A stretch of 64,000 nt of DNA. It comes from Chondrosia reniformis (taxonomy: Eukaryota > Porifera > Demospongiae > Chondrillida > Chondrillidae). This document shows, piece after piece, positions 1-12,992 of this stretch (the first letter of the stretch is position 1; each line of letters opens with the position of its first letter). Position numbers and translations under genes: made by a program. The stretch is from contig OX359197.1 of NCBI GenBank assembly GCA_947172415.1, positions 744,001 to 808,000 of the forward strand, read 5' to 3'. A model generated the notes under the pieces. The model was given only the letters and a program-made list of their open reading frames with translations. It was not told the DNA's origin and did not search any database.

Positions 1-588
1 TCTACAACATCTACAGTATCTACCAATTCTACAGTATCTACCAATTCTACAACATCTACAGTATCTACCAATTCTACAGTATCTACCGAATCTACAGTAT
101 CTACCAATTCTACAACATCTACAGTATCTACCAATTCTACAGTATCTACCGAATCTACAGTATCTACCAATTCTACAACATCTACAGTATCTACCGAATC
201 TACAGTATCTACCGAATCTACAGTATCTACCGAATCTACAGTATCTACCGAATCTACAGTATCTACCGAATCTACAGTATCTACCGAATCTACAGTATCT
301 ACCGAATCTACAGCATCTACCGAATCTACAGTATCTACCAATTCTACCACATCTACCGTATCTACAGTATCTACCAATTCTACCAATTCTACAACATCTA
401 CAGTATCTACCGAATCTACAGTATCTACCAATTCTACAACATCTACAGTATCTACAGAATCTACCAATTCTACAACATCTACAGTATCTACCAATTCTAC
501 AGCATCTACCGAATCTACAGTATCTACCGAATCTACAGTATCTACATTACATATACATGCTCACTTATATATCGGCCATTTTTATTAG
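1..588 (+). repeat. 9-bp minisatellite in an open Ser/Thr-rich frame
   Basis: Bases 1-540 are sixty uninterrupted 9-bp units of the form tctacNNNN (mainly tctacagta, tctaccaat, tctaccgaa, tctacaaca). Read in frame 1 this is Ser-Thr-X repeated (X = Val, Asn, Glu, Thr, Ala). The frame enters from the left edge and continues 15 codons past the repeat to a TAG at 586-588. The Asn-Ser-Thr triplets are N-glycosylation sequons. It could be the C-terminus of a mucin-like secreted or membrane protein that begins outside the window. It could equally be a non-coding minisatellite, since a 9-bp period keeps other frames open too. Coding status is uncertain. Confidence 0.6.
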
Positions 589-619
589 TATTACATAAGA
601 TGCTAACTTCCTCTCTCTA

Positions 620-3600
620 ATGGCTTGTATGGAGAAGGGTAAGTTGGAGCGGAGTAAACTCCATCTTTCAGTAGAAAATCAGTAGAAAAATCTTTATATC
701 GTCACGTAAATCAACTCATCAGAGATTTTTCCTTTTTAAGACTGCTACTTTGCTGTCGGGTCTCTGTTTTATTTAGTGGGCGTTACCGACTTCCGGTCTC
801 AGTTCTCTCTATGTGTCACCTTCTGTATATTTCGTTTTATCATTTCAGTTCACCAAACCGGCCAGACAACTGCTTCTGATCGCACTCAACCGAAGGAGAC
901 CACAACTGTTGATATGAGGTAATAAGCTAATGACTACATAGTCTGTTCCTTTACTTGTGGTAGTGTAGGTATATGTGGCATATATTGTGGCTCTTCTGCA
1001 GTTCCTAGTCACTAATTACAATTTCAAATATACATACCTTTGATTTGGTTAATTATTAGGTTTTTATTAATAATAGTTATAGTTGGAACAAATCTTCCTG
1101 TACTGAAGTATGTAGCCTCTGGCCCAGCTAGGTCTAGTTAAAGAAGTTATACGTTTTATTTTATAGGTACCTACAACAATTTGGTATATTCAACAACTGA
1201 ATACATAGTATACATATAGTCTACTATATGGTTGTACTATAACTATTCATCTCATCTTATGTGTACAGTTTGAAGCTCACATTTGAAGACCACATGGACA
1301 AGCTTCAGACAGCTGTCATTAGTGAAGTACCCTATAAATGGAGGGAGATAGCAACTACTTTCGGCTTTACTTACAACAAAATGGAAATAATTGAATCAAA
1401 TAACAGTAAAGACCAGACAAGAATGTATGAGACGTTCTCTGAATGGCTAAGGAGGAGTGATGGAACTGGTGAAAAAGAGAGAACACTCCAAACTGTGTGT
1501 GATGTTCTCAAAGACCGTGACTGTGTTATTGAGGCAGACAAGTTGAAGGACATTTTATCAAAGAGCAGTTAGTCTTTACCTTTTTTAGACCTTTTTATTG
1601 CGTAAACTGTGAATTTTACTTAAAGTCAGTTGGCAGTTATAGTATTACAGTTATATGGTGGTCACTTTTCAATACTCACTGTATGCAAAATATTTATCAC
1701 AATATGTAATCTTAGTTTTAGTAGTAACTTCTTATTCTTGGAAACAGTATATAAATCTAGGTTGATTATTTAATTTACAAGATCTTTGGATTAGTTGTAT
1801 TCAAAGAGTTATTTCTGTCCGACTGATATTATTTGCATTGTATGGTATAAAGACTTCAATCAAAAGAACAAATATAGTCCATGATTTAAGAGAGAAATAA
1901 ATACAATATCACATGTTTGTCTTCTGTCTATTTAACACATGCAGAAGAGTTAAGGAGTTAACTAATTAATTGCCATATCTTTGGACACCTCAACCTTGTA
2001 TTATATTTTGGCTATAGTCATCACCTCTGGGTAATACTATTACATGTATATACGTAGGTGTACTACTCTGTATATAGGTTTATGTATATGTATAGCCATA
2101 GTAAATACATTATAGCCTTTCCACAGGTACATATTGTGCAATTAGGTCCTATTTTTTTTCTATATATAGGTTTGAATAACAGTGCTCCTGATGACATGAA
2201 CTGTACATCACAACTTCCAGTGAGTGCTTTATTTAATAATGATGTACTTTACCAGCTCCTATGACTTTAGAATACAATACACATACTACTTGTGAGGTTT
2301 GTATAGCCATAGACTGATACAAGATACGTATATACGTACGTACGTTGGTAGGTAGGTTGTCGATATGTTTTACATTTAACTGACTGCTTGTCATCTGTTC
2401 TCTTGATTTATACATCTTGCTTTGTCTTGCAGTATTCTTCCTACCAACATTACATTTCATACTTAAATATATTATGTTATTACTCAGATTTTCCAGAAGT
2501 GACTTTAACATTAATTTTGGCAAACTTTATTTTTTGCTGTTTAGCAGTCATTGATTTTATGGTGATGTAATAATTCATGAGCCATCTGACAAACCCATGC
2601 ATACAATTGCATAACAAATAACCATGGTATACAAGAGGAATGGAGTTTTCTGTCAATAGCTGTGGTATAGATTGTTTCAAGATTCTTTCTCTTTTGGGTC
2701 CCATGGAGCATAGGAAATGTGTTCCCGTGAAAACATGTATGACATCTTTGAGACTCACCACAGCCATTTTTCAATTTAACAATTTACCTCTTTATTCTGC
2801 CCAAGTGGTGCTCCATTATCCATAGATAGATAATCTTTAGTCGAAGAAACGATAAAGAAAATTGATTGCAACCAATCACACAAATACTACTGAATGATGA
2901 TAGAATTAGTGTATGTAGTGATGCTTACAAATGCGTAGTATTGTTTTTTATTTCATTTTCTCAGGATTCTTTGGTTCTATTGAAGGAGAATGTTTACTTC
3001 GAGTATCGCAAGTTCAAATTGGGTGCTGGAACAACTGACATAAAATATGTCAAACTAGCCATCCTGAAGAACAAGCCCTCAGCTAAGTCTACCACTGGAG
3101 ACAATTTAGCAGTTCTATATAGTTTCAGAGACTGTGGATCAAAAGGGGAAATAGATAGGTTCATAAATCCGGAGGAATTATTGAAAAAGAGCGCTGATAG
3201 AATAAGTGTACTCTATGGCCATGCTGGTATGGGCAAAACAACTGCCCTTAAACACATAGCCCAGCAAGTAGCTATTCAAAAGTATGAAAGCGATTTCACT
3301 CTAATCCTGTATTTCCCACTGCGAAATGGCACTGTAGGTAGTGCCACTGATCTGAAGGGCCTCCTTAGCTACTATGGGTCAGATTGCGATATTGCTTCAG
3401 TGGAGAAGGAGCTCTTAGATAGAAGAGGTAAAGATGTCCTCTTGGTGTTTGATGGGGCAGATGAGGCAAAAGAGCTAATAAGAGAGGGTTCACCAAATGT
3501 GCTGCTACCTCTGCTGGAGGGTAGGATCCTTCCAGAGGCATTCATCATCCTCTCCAGTAGACCTGGAGTATGCCCTGACCTTCAGGAAGGTTGTTCCACC

Positions 3601-6600
3601 TTTTATGAAATTCAGGGATTTGATACCATATCTATCAAAGCTTTTGTAGAAAGCTTTTTCCAAAATGATCCCCAAAAAGGTGAAGAAATGCTGAAAGCTC
3701 TTGAGGAACGGCCAGATCTGATGGCAGGAGCTTTTGTACCAATGAATGTCTTCATCTTTTGCTCAATCTATGAGCATGGCCAATCCTCCTTCCCACCTAC
3801 CATGACAAACTGCTACAAGACCTTTGTGAGTCAGATATTAGGCAGGGAATCAGGAAAAGAAAATGCAACATGCCGTATCAATTCTGATCTCTCTGGTTTA
3901 CCAAAGAATCTCACTGATCTTCTTTCTGGCCTTGCTCAAATTGCTTTCAAAGGTCTCACTGCCAATCCACCTTCTTTCATTTTTACTGAGAGCTCCATTT
4001 TAGAGATATTTCCAACCCTCAGTACCACTGGAATAACTGACTCCTTCTTCAAAGGTCTCCTCCAGGTCCATGCTGGTAAGGTAGCATTCTGTTCTGAATA
4101 TAACTTCAGCTTCTCTCATGCCACTCTCCAAGAGTTCTTTGCCGCCTTCCATCTTCAAGGATTATCAGAGAAGAAACAAGTGGAATTTTGGAAATTGCAT
4201 CTGATGAATCCAAGATTTTCCATTGTTTTGCGATTCTTTGCTGGTCTTACTGGTCTGTCATCGAGGGCGTTGGTGAAGCAGTTGACGAAGCCTCAAGATC
4301 AAATTGGTCTGTTCAAGAAATTTCTATCTATTTTCACCACAAAACTAGTACTGCCATCAGAATGTGATATTTCTAATCCACAGCTCCTCTTCCTCTTTCA
4401 TGCACTTTATGAGTCACAGAACAGACAACTAACTAGAGACATTGTCAAGCATTTGAATGATTCCATTAAATTTCATATTTTCCTTTCCCCATTTGATCAA
4501 CTGGTAGTCTCTGACTGCCTTTCACAGTGCAATCACCTGCAAAGACTAGAGCTTGATTCCACACTTGCTCAGAACCATCAAGATACAATCAAATCAGCCA
4601 ACTCCAATGTGGAATTTGTGTTTCCAAAGTCATTTTACTTCAACTACTTGTCAGTAAAAGGTTTGTACAGTTACTCTTTTTATAAGCTAATTAATAGAAT
4701 TACGTAGTTAATCATTTTGGTACATAATCACATTGCGTAGTAGAATCAACCTGTGCAATTCCACAGTAATTGTTTTCCTCTGTCATTTTTACCAACATTC
4801 CACAGTTTATAAGCTAATTAATATAATTTGGCATTGATTGGTTCCGATTTTCAAAGTTAGAATCTTTTTCTTTTAATGTCAACCTGTTATATTTAGACTA
4901 TGTTTCACTAATGTTGCCTGTATTTGTTCACTTGTAGAAGCCCAGACCTTTTCAGATTCCAAACTACCTTCGAAAGAGCTACATGTTTATATTTACAGGA
5001 GCACTAGTGTAAGTGCTCTACTTCACCTGGTTGCTATCAAAGGATTAGAACAGTTGGACCTCATTATATCCAACTGTACCATAACAGTGGTGAGTCCCTT
5101 TGTGTTGTGAACTTGGTAAATTGTTTGCTATCAAATGATAAGGTTTGAAAGTTTTTATTAAAGGTGAATTGTACCATATTAGTGGGTCCATGTATTCATG
5201 GGAGCAACCAATTAAGGCCTACATACCTAACACTCAGTAACTAAAACAGTTGGCATACTATCTCAGGTATGCATGTTAGAGGTTAGATAGAAACAAAGTT
5301 TTTAGTCCGCACTTATACAGTATATGTGCTTTGGTAATTTGCAAAAAGAAGAATAATTATTTCTAATTCATATTGAGAAAATGGCTTCCAAAAATATAAT
5401 GTGACCTTTTAGTTTTGAGACAGTTTTCTTAATCGTTTCCTTTTAATTGACTATCACATATTTAACTTGTTCTAGCAAGTATCGGCTTAACCCAAACATA
5501 CTCAGTTACTGTTTTCTAGAGTCGCGTACTTGTTATCACGATCTCATAGTCATACCATTATAGTATGGCTATGTACTTGAGAGGTTTCACCGTATACTAT
5601 ATGCTAGTTATTGTATATCCCTATACGAGTGTGATATCCGGGTTATTGCCCAATTAAGGGTGAGCCGAGGTTGTAAATGATGACCCAGATATTGTACTTG
5701 TATCAGGATATAACTGGCTTCAATCCCAAACTGGTGTCATAATTTTGATGTGCCTACGCATCACATTTACCAGGCAACGTGACATTAGAAGGTGCTTAAA
5801 TTTAAATTTCAATTGTTCACATTACTGTGGAACTGTGAGGATGGCTGATTTCAAGAGGTGTGCTTTGAACTTGATTTACATTCTGCTGAGGGATGACTGA
5901 CTTCTGAGCATCATACAAATCATGCTACTCAAATGAGCATTGGTTGCTGGTGTGAACAGCCCATTAAGTGATCTCTCTGTAATTGAATAGATATCATTGG
6001 GCTAATTACCTATTGCCGGGGGATAACTACCATAGATTAGATTCCTTTGATCTATCCATTCACTGGGATAGAAGTAATACAATGGATAATCACTGGAATT
6101 ATATTATGCCAAACTGGTCAATAGTGTTGGGTGGTATACCGGTAGTGCGGTAATACAGTACCTTTTGAGTCAGTTGTCCAGACCGGACGTTGCAATCGGT
6201 AAATTGATCAAAAGGTTGGTGACGTCATTCTAGTGGGAACCTTGGTTCAAATGGTAGTCGAGATTACCGATTGCAATGTCTGGTCCGGACAACCAACCCA
6301 AAAGGTACTGTATCGTCCTGGTTATTCTCATGGTAATATTATCGCAGGGAATATGGCTGAATGATTTTACCATGTAAACGGTAGTACCGTGAACACTGCG
6401 ATAATCAGTGCACTTATGCCAACATAGACCTTGGACTAAGAACATGCAGTGCAGTTCATAAAAAGGTAACGTTAACCCTAGTTATCACGTTTCAGTTAAA
6501 AGTTAATGTTAAACATGCAGGTAACAGTTAACTGTTAACTTTTGACCGAAAATCGTTAATAGTTAACAGTTGCTAAAGGTGTAAAATTGTATATTCCATT

Positions 6601-9600
6601 AGCGTACAGGCTATATTTTACAGATGATATCGGATTTGCATACCATATACCCTTTATCTAAAGTGTCATCTCTTATTCGTATACCCTATACGCTATATTT
6701 TAAAGACGATTTCGTATTAGTATTCCGTATAGACGATATCATATTTGTATGCTGTCATGCTATGTTTTGATTTTAATGATGATTGATAATCGTGATAATC
6801 ATAATGATTATCTGGCACTAATCATTTGGATTATCACCTAAAACTACTGGTCAAGGTCTAATCTTGGCTTGGGGACTAAAGTCATTGGTAACCAGTGATC
6901 ACCTGGGTATCCATAGAATATCAATAGCCTTAGCACAAACATTTGCAATCAACTCCATTCTATACTACTTGTAAGTAGTAATCACCTGATCTACTTATAT
7001 ATGTGTGCATTAATATTCTCTGTATCATTCCTCATATCATACATTTAACTTTACATGACACACTTGAACTGCATGTTTGCAATGTATAGCTATCCTAAAC
7101 TGAAGTAGAGATGTTATGGAGTGCTAATTGGTTGAATTCTTTGTATTGTTTAAAGTATGCCTGCACTTTACAGGATTCTCAGTACACTCAATTGGAAAAG
7201 GCTATTCAGAACAGCACATTGAGGTGGTTGTATGTTGGAGGTGGAGCACCACATGAATTATATGAAGCCTTACAAGTTACATCTATTAGAAGATTGGATG
7301 TTGGGAGTGAGTTTTATAACACAAACTATAAACATTACATGACTATCATTTACTATATGAATACTTGCAGTTATTGAACACTACAAAGATTTACTTTCAT
7401 TGATGTTATGATTTAATTTTAAGTTTTATTTCATTTTAGAATTATAGATAAGTACAGCTTCAATTCACATTCCATTTTAATAGTCCGTATGTGTATTAAA
7501 GTTTATACATACGTATATACAGTACATGTGTGTGCATGGACATGATATTGTTTAGTTTAATGTCTATTTAGCAAATAATTTATTATTCTGTTTTTACTTG
7601 TATTTAGGGGCTAATGGACCTGAAGTTGTACCTGTAGTCAACATGACACAATTGAGTTCGCTCTGGTTATGGTACACAGACCCTTTACCAGTTTTAGATG
7701 GCTTATGTCAGAGAGAAGATGCTTTGGAGAACCTTGATATATATAATCCACCAAATTGGGTAAGTATGTGAATGTACATATATTACGTAATGCATACAGT
7801 AGTAGGCGGTAATTAATCAATTATTGAACAGCAGCAATACATATTAAACAGATTTGGATGTTTTGACCCGGAAGTCTTCATCAGCATAATAATTACAACA
7901 AATACTCCCTATAACTTCACAGTAGTAAATATGTGTATATGTTACTTGACATGTACCATTTGCAGTACATGACAAGATGTCTTGATTATCAGCTTGTCTG
8001 ATGAAGTGAATCACCACTAATTAAGAATGTAAACTGATTATTTGTTGTAGTTAGTTTAAGAGGGGGAACATGGGAGAGGCATTGCTGTGGCAGTTGTAGC
8101 TCAGTGGCAGAGCAACTGGTGGTCATAACCAGCTGTCCTGGGTTCAATTCCCAGCAATTGCTTCTTTCGTGTTTTTCCCTCTTTATGATGTTTCATTGAT
8201 AATTACTTGTGGTTTGATTATCACATCGATTTTTCATGACAAAGGTAACATACTTTTGTGCACATCCGCCATCTTTTTGAGGTAATCCAAAGAAACTGCT
8301 GCAGAGTCTTCTGTGCACAATGTAGAAATCTGTATGTATGTGCTATGCAATGAATCAAAGTCAAACTGTATCTTTACCTTAAGCTTCTTCTAGATTTATA
8401 ATCATTAGGGCATAGTACACCACATCATTAGGTATTCTGTAACTATACTGTAGGTTCCCTCTATAGTGGTTGTATTTTTCATTCATAGTTCATTATTATT
8501 TATACATGTCTTTTTCAATATTATTCCCTGTACTGTATTGTTCCCTGTACGTAGTATACACCGTGTACTCTAAAATTATCACAGATTTCCTTGACAGGAT
8601 TGTGGATTTCTTAAATATTTCCTGTGGCTATTCTGCAGTGTGCCTTCTGGTAAACTGTGGAACAACCTTTGTTAAGAAAAGTGGTTCCAAAGCCGGGCTG
8701 CCATGCATTCCATGTTTTGTTCCATTCTCAGAATATTTTATATGTATGATTATTACACTCGGACTCTCCTTAATGTTCAATACATAAGTAGTTACAGAGA
8801 TATTGGTATACATGAAGTTATGTGGAAAATAAAGAGGTGGCTGCTAATAAATACACTTATATCAATGTTATAAGTAAGTAGCTAAAAACTTCAGATTCTG
8901 TAATGGATATTCAAATGCAACCTTTGAAGAAAGTACATATATAATAAGGTACAAATGAATTGGTTGCTATGTTGAGATAATATCTCTAAACCAGCCATAT
9001 TAAAGGAAATTGATAGGCCAAAGGAAAGATCTATTCTATGATGAGGGCACAGACATAAGCTTCATAGCCACATCTATAGCTCTTTGCTGCTTGAACTGTA
9101 CTCTTTATAGATGGCACAGTGAGTGAATTTGTTTTCTATGCATGAAAAGCATCTTGTAAGTCATACAAAGAGAATAAAATGTTAGATGTGTAAAGGAATT
9201 AGAATTGTTTCAGATCATGTACAAAGCTAATAGTTCAAAGGATTATCTTGCAAGGATTCCTGTACCCAATATGATGATGAGTTAGAAATAAGTTGTAGAT
9301 TTGGCTTTTGATAGTCTCTAAAATGGTAAGGGGTAAGTGAAAGTTGAAAACACAAATCACAATAGATTAATTGAAAACAGCGTTACTACTTATAGTAGGC
9401 TACGTAGCGTGTGGTGTTGTAATGTTTTCCACAACACTTAATGAAGTGACTTTGTGTGATTGACTAATGAAGCCTTTTTAGGTCAAATATTGGAAACAAT
9501 AATTTGTTTGTTAACTACTACATATGCTTTGTTTTTAACCTACTCAAATAACACAACCTGTAAAATAATTTCTATACAACAAAAACTATAATTATTCACT

Positions 9601-10283
9601 GCCCAAACTTGTCTTGTACTTTGCTTCTGTATACGTCCTTTGACAAAGAGTAAGCAGTTTGTTCTCATGGATATTGCATGGAATTTGAAATGGATAAATT
9701 TAAAACAGTAATAGTTAAGAAATGATGTATTCCTCCTATATATACGTATGTAGAAATTGTGTTTAAGACAATGAAATGTATACATAATGCAATATGTGTA
9801 CATTGTACTTGTTATACAGTTAGTTACAGTTAATGTTTATAGTTACTAAATCAGTCATATATATACTGTATATAGTATATACAATTCAAAATTAGTCTAC
9901 ACTCATTTTCACAAAATGTGTCTGTTGTTATATGCTAGGAATTTTAATGTTTTGCATAAAGAACATATAAAGTAAATGTCAGTCAAATTCATTGTCATGT
10001 AGTAGCAGCTTGTAATGTTACATGTTATATTGTTGTGATTACACTTTACATGCAGGACAGAGACTGGACAGAAGAAGAGTGTTCTGTTGTTACTACTGTT
10101 CTCAGTAAGGCCAAGATAAGAAGGATTGGGATACATTTTGGTGTTAGCAGATCTAATTGGAGAACACTCAGTGATGCACTGGCATGTAATGATCATGTGA
10201 GGAAAGTGAACCTGGGTGGTGTACCGTATGAGTTGCAAAAAGACATCAGGAGAAACCTAGATACAGTTGAATTGGAATTTTAA
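620..10283 (+). CDS. NLR gene 1: Death-NACHT-LRR receptor, intact
   Basis: Cytosolic pattern-recognition receptor of the NLR type; ligand unknown. Exons: 620-638, 849-918, 1269-1567, 2170-2219, 2965-4660, 4938-5089, 7174-7306, 7608-7759, 10056-10283 (TAA). All junctions are GT-AG and the phases join into about 932 residues. The Death domain is roughly residues 35-125. NACHT follows, with P-loop GHAGMGKTT near 231-239, Walker B LLVFDGADEA near 304-313 and sensor LSSRPG near 345. A helical region comes next, then about 220 residues of degenerate LRRs from four exons. Exon 3 ends at A|gttagt just before an apparent stop, so splicing is needed to leave the Death exon. The start differs from the other three copies (MACMEK instead of MAMAMEK), because the upstream DNA has been replaced. 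Intron 6 holds a MITE and intron 8 a tRNA-containing foldback. Gene structure is inferred from splice signals and comparison of the four copies. Confidence 0.87.
6122..6846. mobile_element. hAT-like non-autonomous element (MITE) in intron 6 of NLR gene 1
   Basis: A 725-bp insertion flanked by an 8-bp direct repeat ctggtcaa (6114-6121 and 6847-6854). Units 2 and 3 have the uninterrupted empty site. The ends are imperfect inverted repeats starting TAGT (tagtgttgggtggtata against tagttttaggtgataat). An internal inverted repeat has 50-bp arms at 6153-6202 and 6264-6313, about 88% matching. No coding capacity is seen. An 8-bp duplication with TAG-type ends fits the hAT superfamily, which is inference. 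Confidence 0.75.
7976..8242 (+). mobile_element. Foldback element enclosing a tRNA-like sequence
   Basis: An insertion in intron 8 flanked by catgacaa (7968-7975 and 8235-8242), absent from the other units. Its outer parts are imperfectly inverted. In the middle, 8090-8161 folds as a tRNA: acceptor gcagttg/caattgc, D arm gctc/gagc with a box-A-like tagctcagtgg, anticodon arm ctggt/accag, and T arm ctggg/cccag with box-B-like ggttcaattcc. The anticodon loop ggtcata lacks U33, so a working tRNA is doubtful. A related copy lies at 30865. It is probably a tRNA-derived SINE or a MITE that captured a tRNA. Confidence 0.7.
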
Positions 10284-11206
10284 TAGTGATATGATTGTTT
10301 ATATTGTATTCTGATCATGACTTACAGTTACTATTTTATATAGTTTGACTTATATATAATTATCTGTTACCATATGTATACACTGTATATACTACAATTG
10401 CCAATTTCAAATCCCCAACAATATTATATACTCCATAACTATTTGCAATCTATTTCATTTTCTTCCTTTTGTCTCTTCTCAACATCTGATGTTATGTTAT
10501 TTTGATTTTTGTGATTGTTTATAAGTGTTTGGTATTCTGACTTACGTTTTGACTCACAATACTTGTGGTTATGTTTGTACTGTAATTGTCCCAACTATAT
10601 GTGGTGTAATTAAGTTAAACATTATAATATTATGGTACGTATGTGGCTGCATGCATGGAGAAGTTTATGCAGGCAGCCCTCAATAACACATATGAGGTCA
10701 CAAGTTGTAGTTATGCATTATACATCTGTAGTGTGGTACAAGAGTACCATGTAGACCTATATTATACAATACATGCAGATCTAGAATATTAATTAGTATT
10801 CACATGGACAGGCATAACATAACTTTGTTGCATGAGGTATATCTAATAATTATACATCTATATTACACATTGATCGAATAGGACGGCCCTGGACATGCAG
10901 CGATAGCTATATCTTTTTAACTATATATCTAGAGCATATCTATATATGGCTAAACACTACATACAAAACAGAAATATTATATCTCTTCGAATTCGTACGC
11001 GTGTTCTGTATTTGCGGTCAGACCAGAGTATGATATATATAACTGCTGGCCTCCATTTTAAACATGATAAGCGCCTAATATCATTTTCTAGTATATATAA
11101 CCACAAAAATGCAACAAGGGCGCTAAACGTCAATCAAATTCATTGTCATGTAGTAGCAGCTTGTAATGTTACATGTTATATTGTTGTGATTACACTTTAC
11201 ATGCAG
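10284..11206. other. 3' flank of NLR gene 1, no gene seen
   Basis: AT-rich sequence with TATA/TACGTA-type simple stretches. It is conserved in all four units and links exon 9 to the inverted exon-9 duplicate. No obvious AATAAA polyadenylation signal was seen directly after the stop codon. Confidence 0.5.
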
Positions 11207-11433
11207 GACAGAGACTGGACACAAGAAGAGTGTTCTGTTGTTACTACTGTTCTCAGTAAGGCCAAGATTAGAGAGATTGAGATATGTTATGGTGTTAGCA
11301 GATCTATATACGTAATTGGAGAACACTCAGTGATGCACTGGCATGTAATGATCATGTGAGGAGAGTGTTCTCCAATTAGATCTGCTAACACCATAATGTA
11401 TCTCAATCCTTCTAATCTTCGCCTTACTGAGAA
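11207..11433 (+). pseudogene. Second copy of LRR exon 9 with inverted duplicate, unit 1
   Basis: Starts after a good acceptor (tttacatgcag) and repeats the first part of exon 9. It then runs into an inverted copy of itself. The left arm is 11250-11328 and the right arm 11363-11433, the reverse complement, separated by a short loop. The left arm carries an 8-bp insertion (atatacgt), which breaks the reading frame in this unit. It could be an alternative terminal exon, a pseudoexon or a hairpin RNA source. Confidence 0.75.
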
Positions 11434-12091
11434 AGCTACATACAGTTAAAACTTATGTTTACTAATTCTGCTACATTCAATTAATTATGAGCTTATTAAT
11501 TTTTGATGTGATTGTTTATATATAATTGCTTGGTAGTTTGACTTGTGTAATTACTGATAACACTTGTAATACTTGTGGTTATACGTATATATTTGTATAT
11601 ATTCAAATTTGAAATCCCCAACGTATATATACGTATGGCTACATGCATGCATGCAGAATTAGAAGTGTGTACTATATATAAATGTATATTCTCTTATAAC
11701 TACAATAGTATGTATGCATGAGGCCTAATTATAGGTTATATATAATACAAATTTTAGGTACATGTATAGTGTGTTGTGTTGTGATGTTAACTTGACATTG
11801 ATTGGTTAAAAATGCCATCAGTAACAAATCAAAATTGGTAAACATAATGTAGTCCAAAATATCTATAACTGTATATCTATATATATAGTTGCAATCTATT
11901 TCATTTTCTTCCTTTCCTTTTGTCTCTTCGAATTCTCAACATCATATTCTCTATTATCCTCCAAGTCTCCACGTAACAACACCTATTTAGTACAATGTAC
12001 ACAATATAAATACATGCAGATCTATATATGTAGTTATATCGACAGGCATAAAGATTTGAAATAATTCCATAAACTGAAACAGTTGAATATA

Positions 12092-12520
12092 CTCTGTTGC
12101 CGGGGCAACCGCCTGTGTTTAAATTTCATAACTGTGATATAACAGAATTTAAGAAGCTATATACTGCATCGGCTTCTTAAATCCTGTTATATATATCCTG
12201 CCCAAATATGGTAAACCAAGACGTTTCTACTTGGAGGGTGTACAATTCTCCTTACATTTAGGACAGTTGGAGTAGTCAGGGCAAGAGCATTCTATAAAGT
12301 CATCAGCGTTTAAGCAAAACGATGCTAGATGAGCCATCCTGAAAGTCCCGCCAAAATAACGATAAGAAGCGACAGAGTATATATCACTCAAACCACGGCG
12401 CTTCGGTGTATATGGATTTTATACGTACTCGCCCTCAGGCGAAGGCGCTTATAAGACTCGTACGTATAAAATCCATATACACCTCAGCGCCGTGGTATAA
12501 CTAATACATATACAGTATAT
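12092..12520. mobile_element. Unit-1-specific insertion with three hairpins
   Basis: About 429 bp absent from the equivalent place in units 2-4. It contains three nested foldbacks: gttgccggggcaac near 12096; a hairpin around 12150-12195 (arms gcttcttaaatcctgttata and its complement); and a large one around 12395-12496 (arms accacggcgc and gtgtatatggattttatac with their complements). A small minus-strand frame (12337-12227, 36 codons) would encode a Cys-rich peptide. I do not recognise it and consider it doubtful. The class of element is unknown. Confidence 0.6.
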
Positions 12521-12992
12521 ACCACAATTTTATTTGCGTATATATTTGGTTAAGAGGTGATAATTGATAATAGCCATTTTTGGCCATATACTACTTTATA
12601 GGGGTGTGTATATATAAACAATATTGAACTGTTAGACATATAATATTATGCAGTTCTTATTTTCTTTAGATCTGTTGCACAAATATATATCTGGTGAAAT
12701 TAATCAATCAAATTACGTATATATATGTAGTGTTTACCTTGACCAACAACTTGACAATAAAGTAAGTCCAGTAGACTTGCATGCAGTACAGGAGAAAGAG
12801 AAGAATGTTAAAGGGAAGATAGAAAGCTCCTTCACTGCACACCAAAACACACGCCACTGTAGTGGAGTACATGACCTTCATAGGGAACCAGTACAGACGG
12901 CACAGGAACCTGAAATAGATTAGCAATACAGCAACATTACAAGTACAGCAACAATATACTAGATTGCAAGCATTGGCCACATTTGCTATATC

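Noticed and set aside
1..540. CRISPR array
   Set aside because: Units are 9 bp and contiguous with no spacers; the genome is eukaryotic.
1568..1572. Stop codon right after the Death domain suggesting stand-alone Death-domain proteins
   Set aside because: A gttagt donor in matching phase sits just before the stop in all four copies and leads to exon 4, so the multi-domain product is the better reading. A short isoform remains possible.
2866..2964. Upstream in-frame start of the long NACHT frame in gene 1
   Set aside because: This is intron: a clear acceptor tttctcag lies at 2957-2964 and all four genes join exon 4 to exon 5 there in phase.
8090..8161. Functional tRNA gene (Met CAT or suppressor TCA)
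   Set aside because: The loop has G at position 33 and the sequence lies within a repeated element; kept only as tRNA-like.
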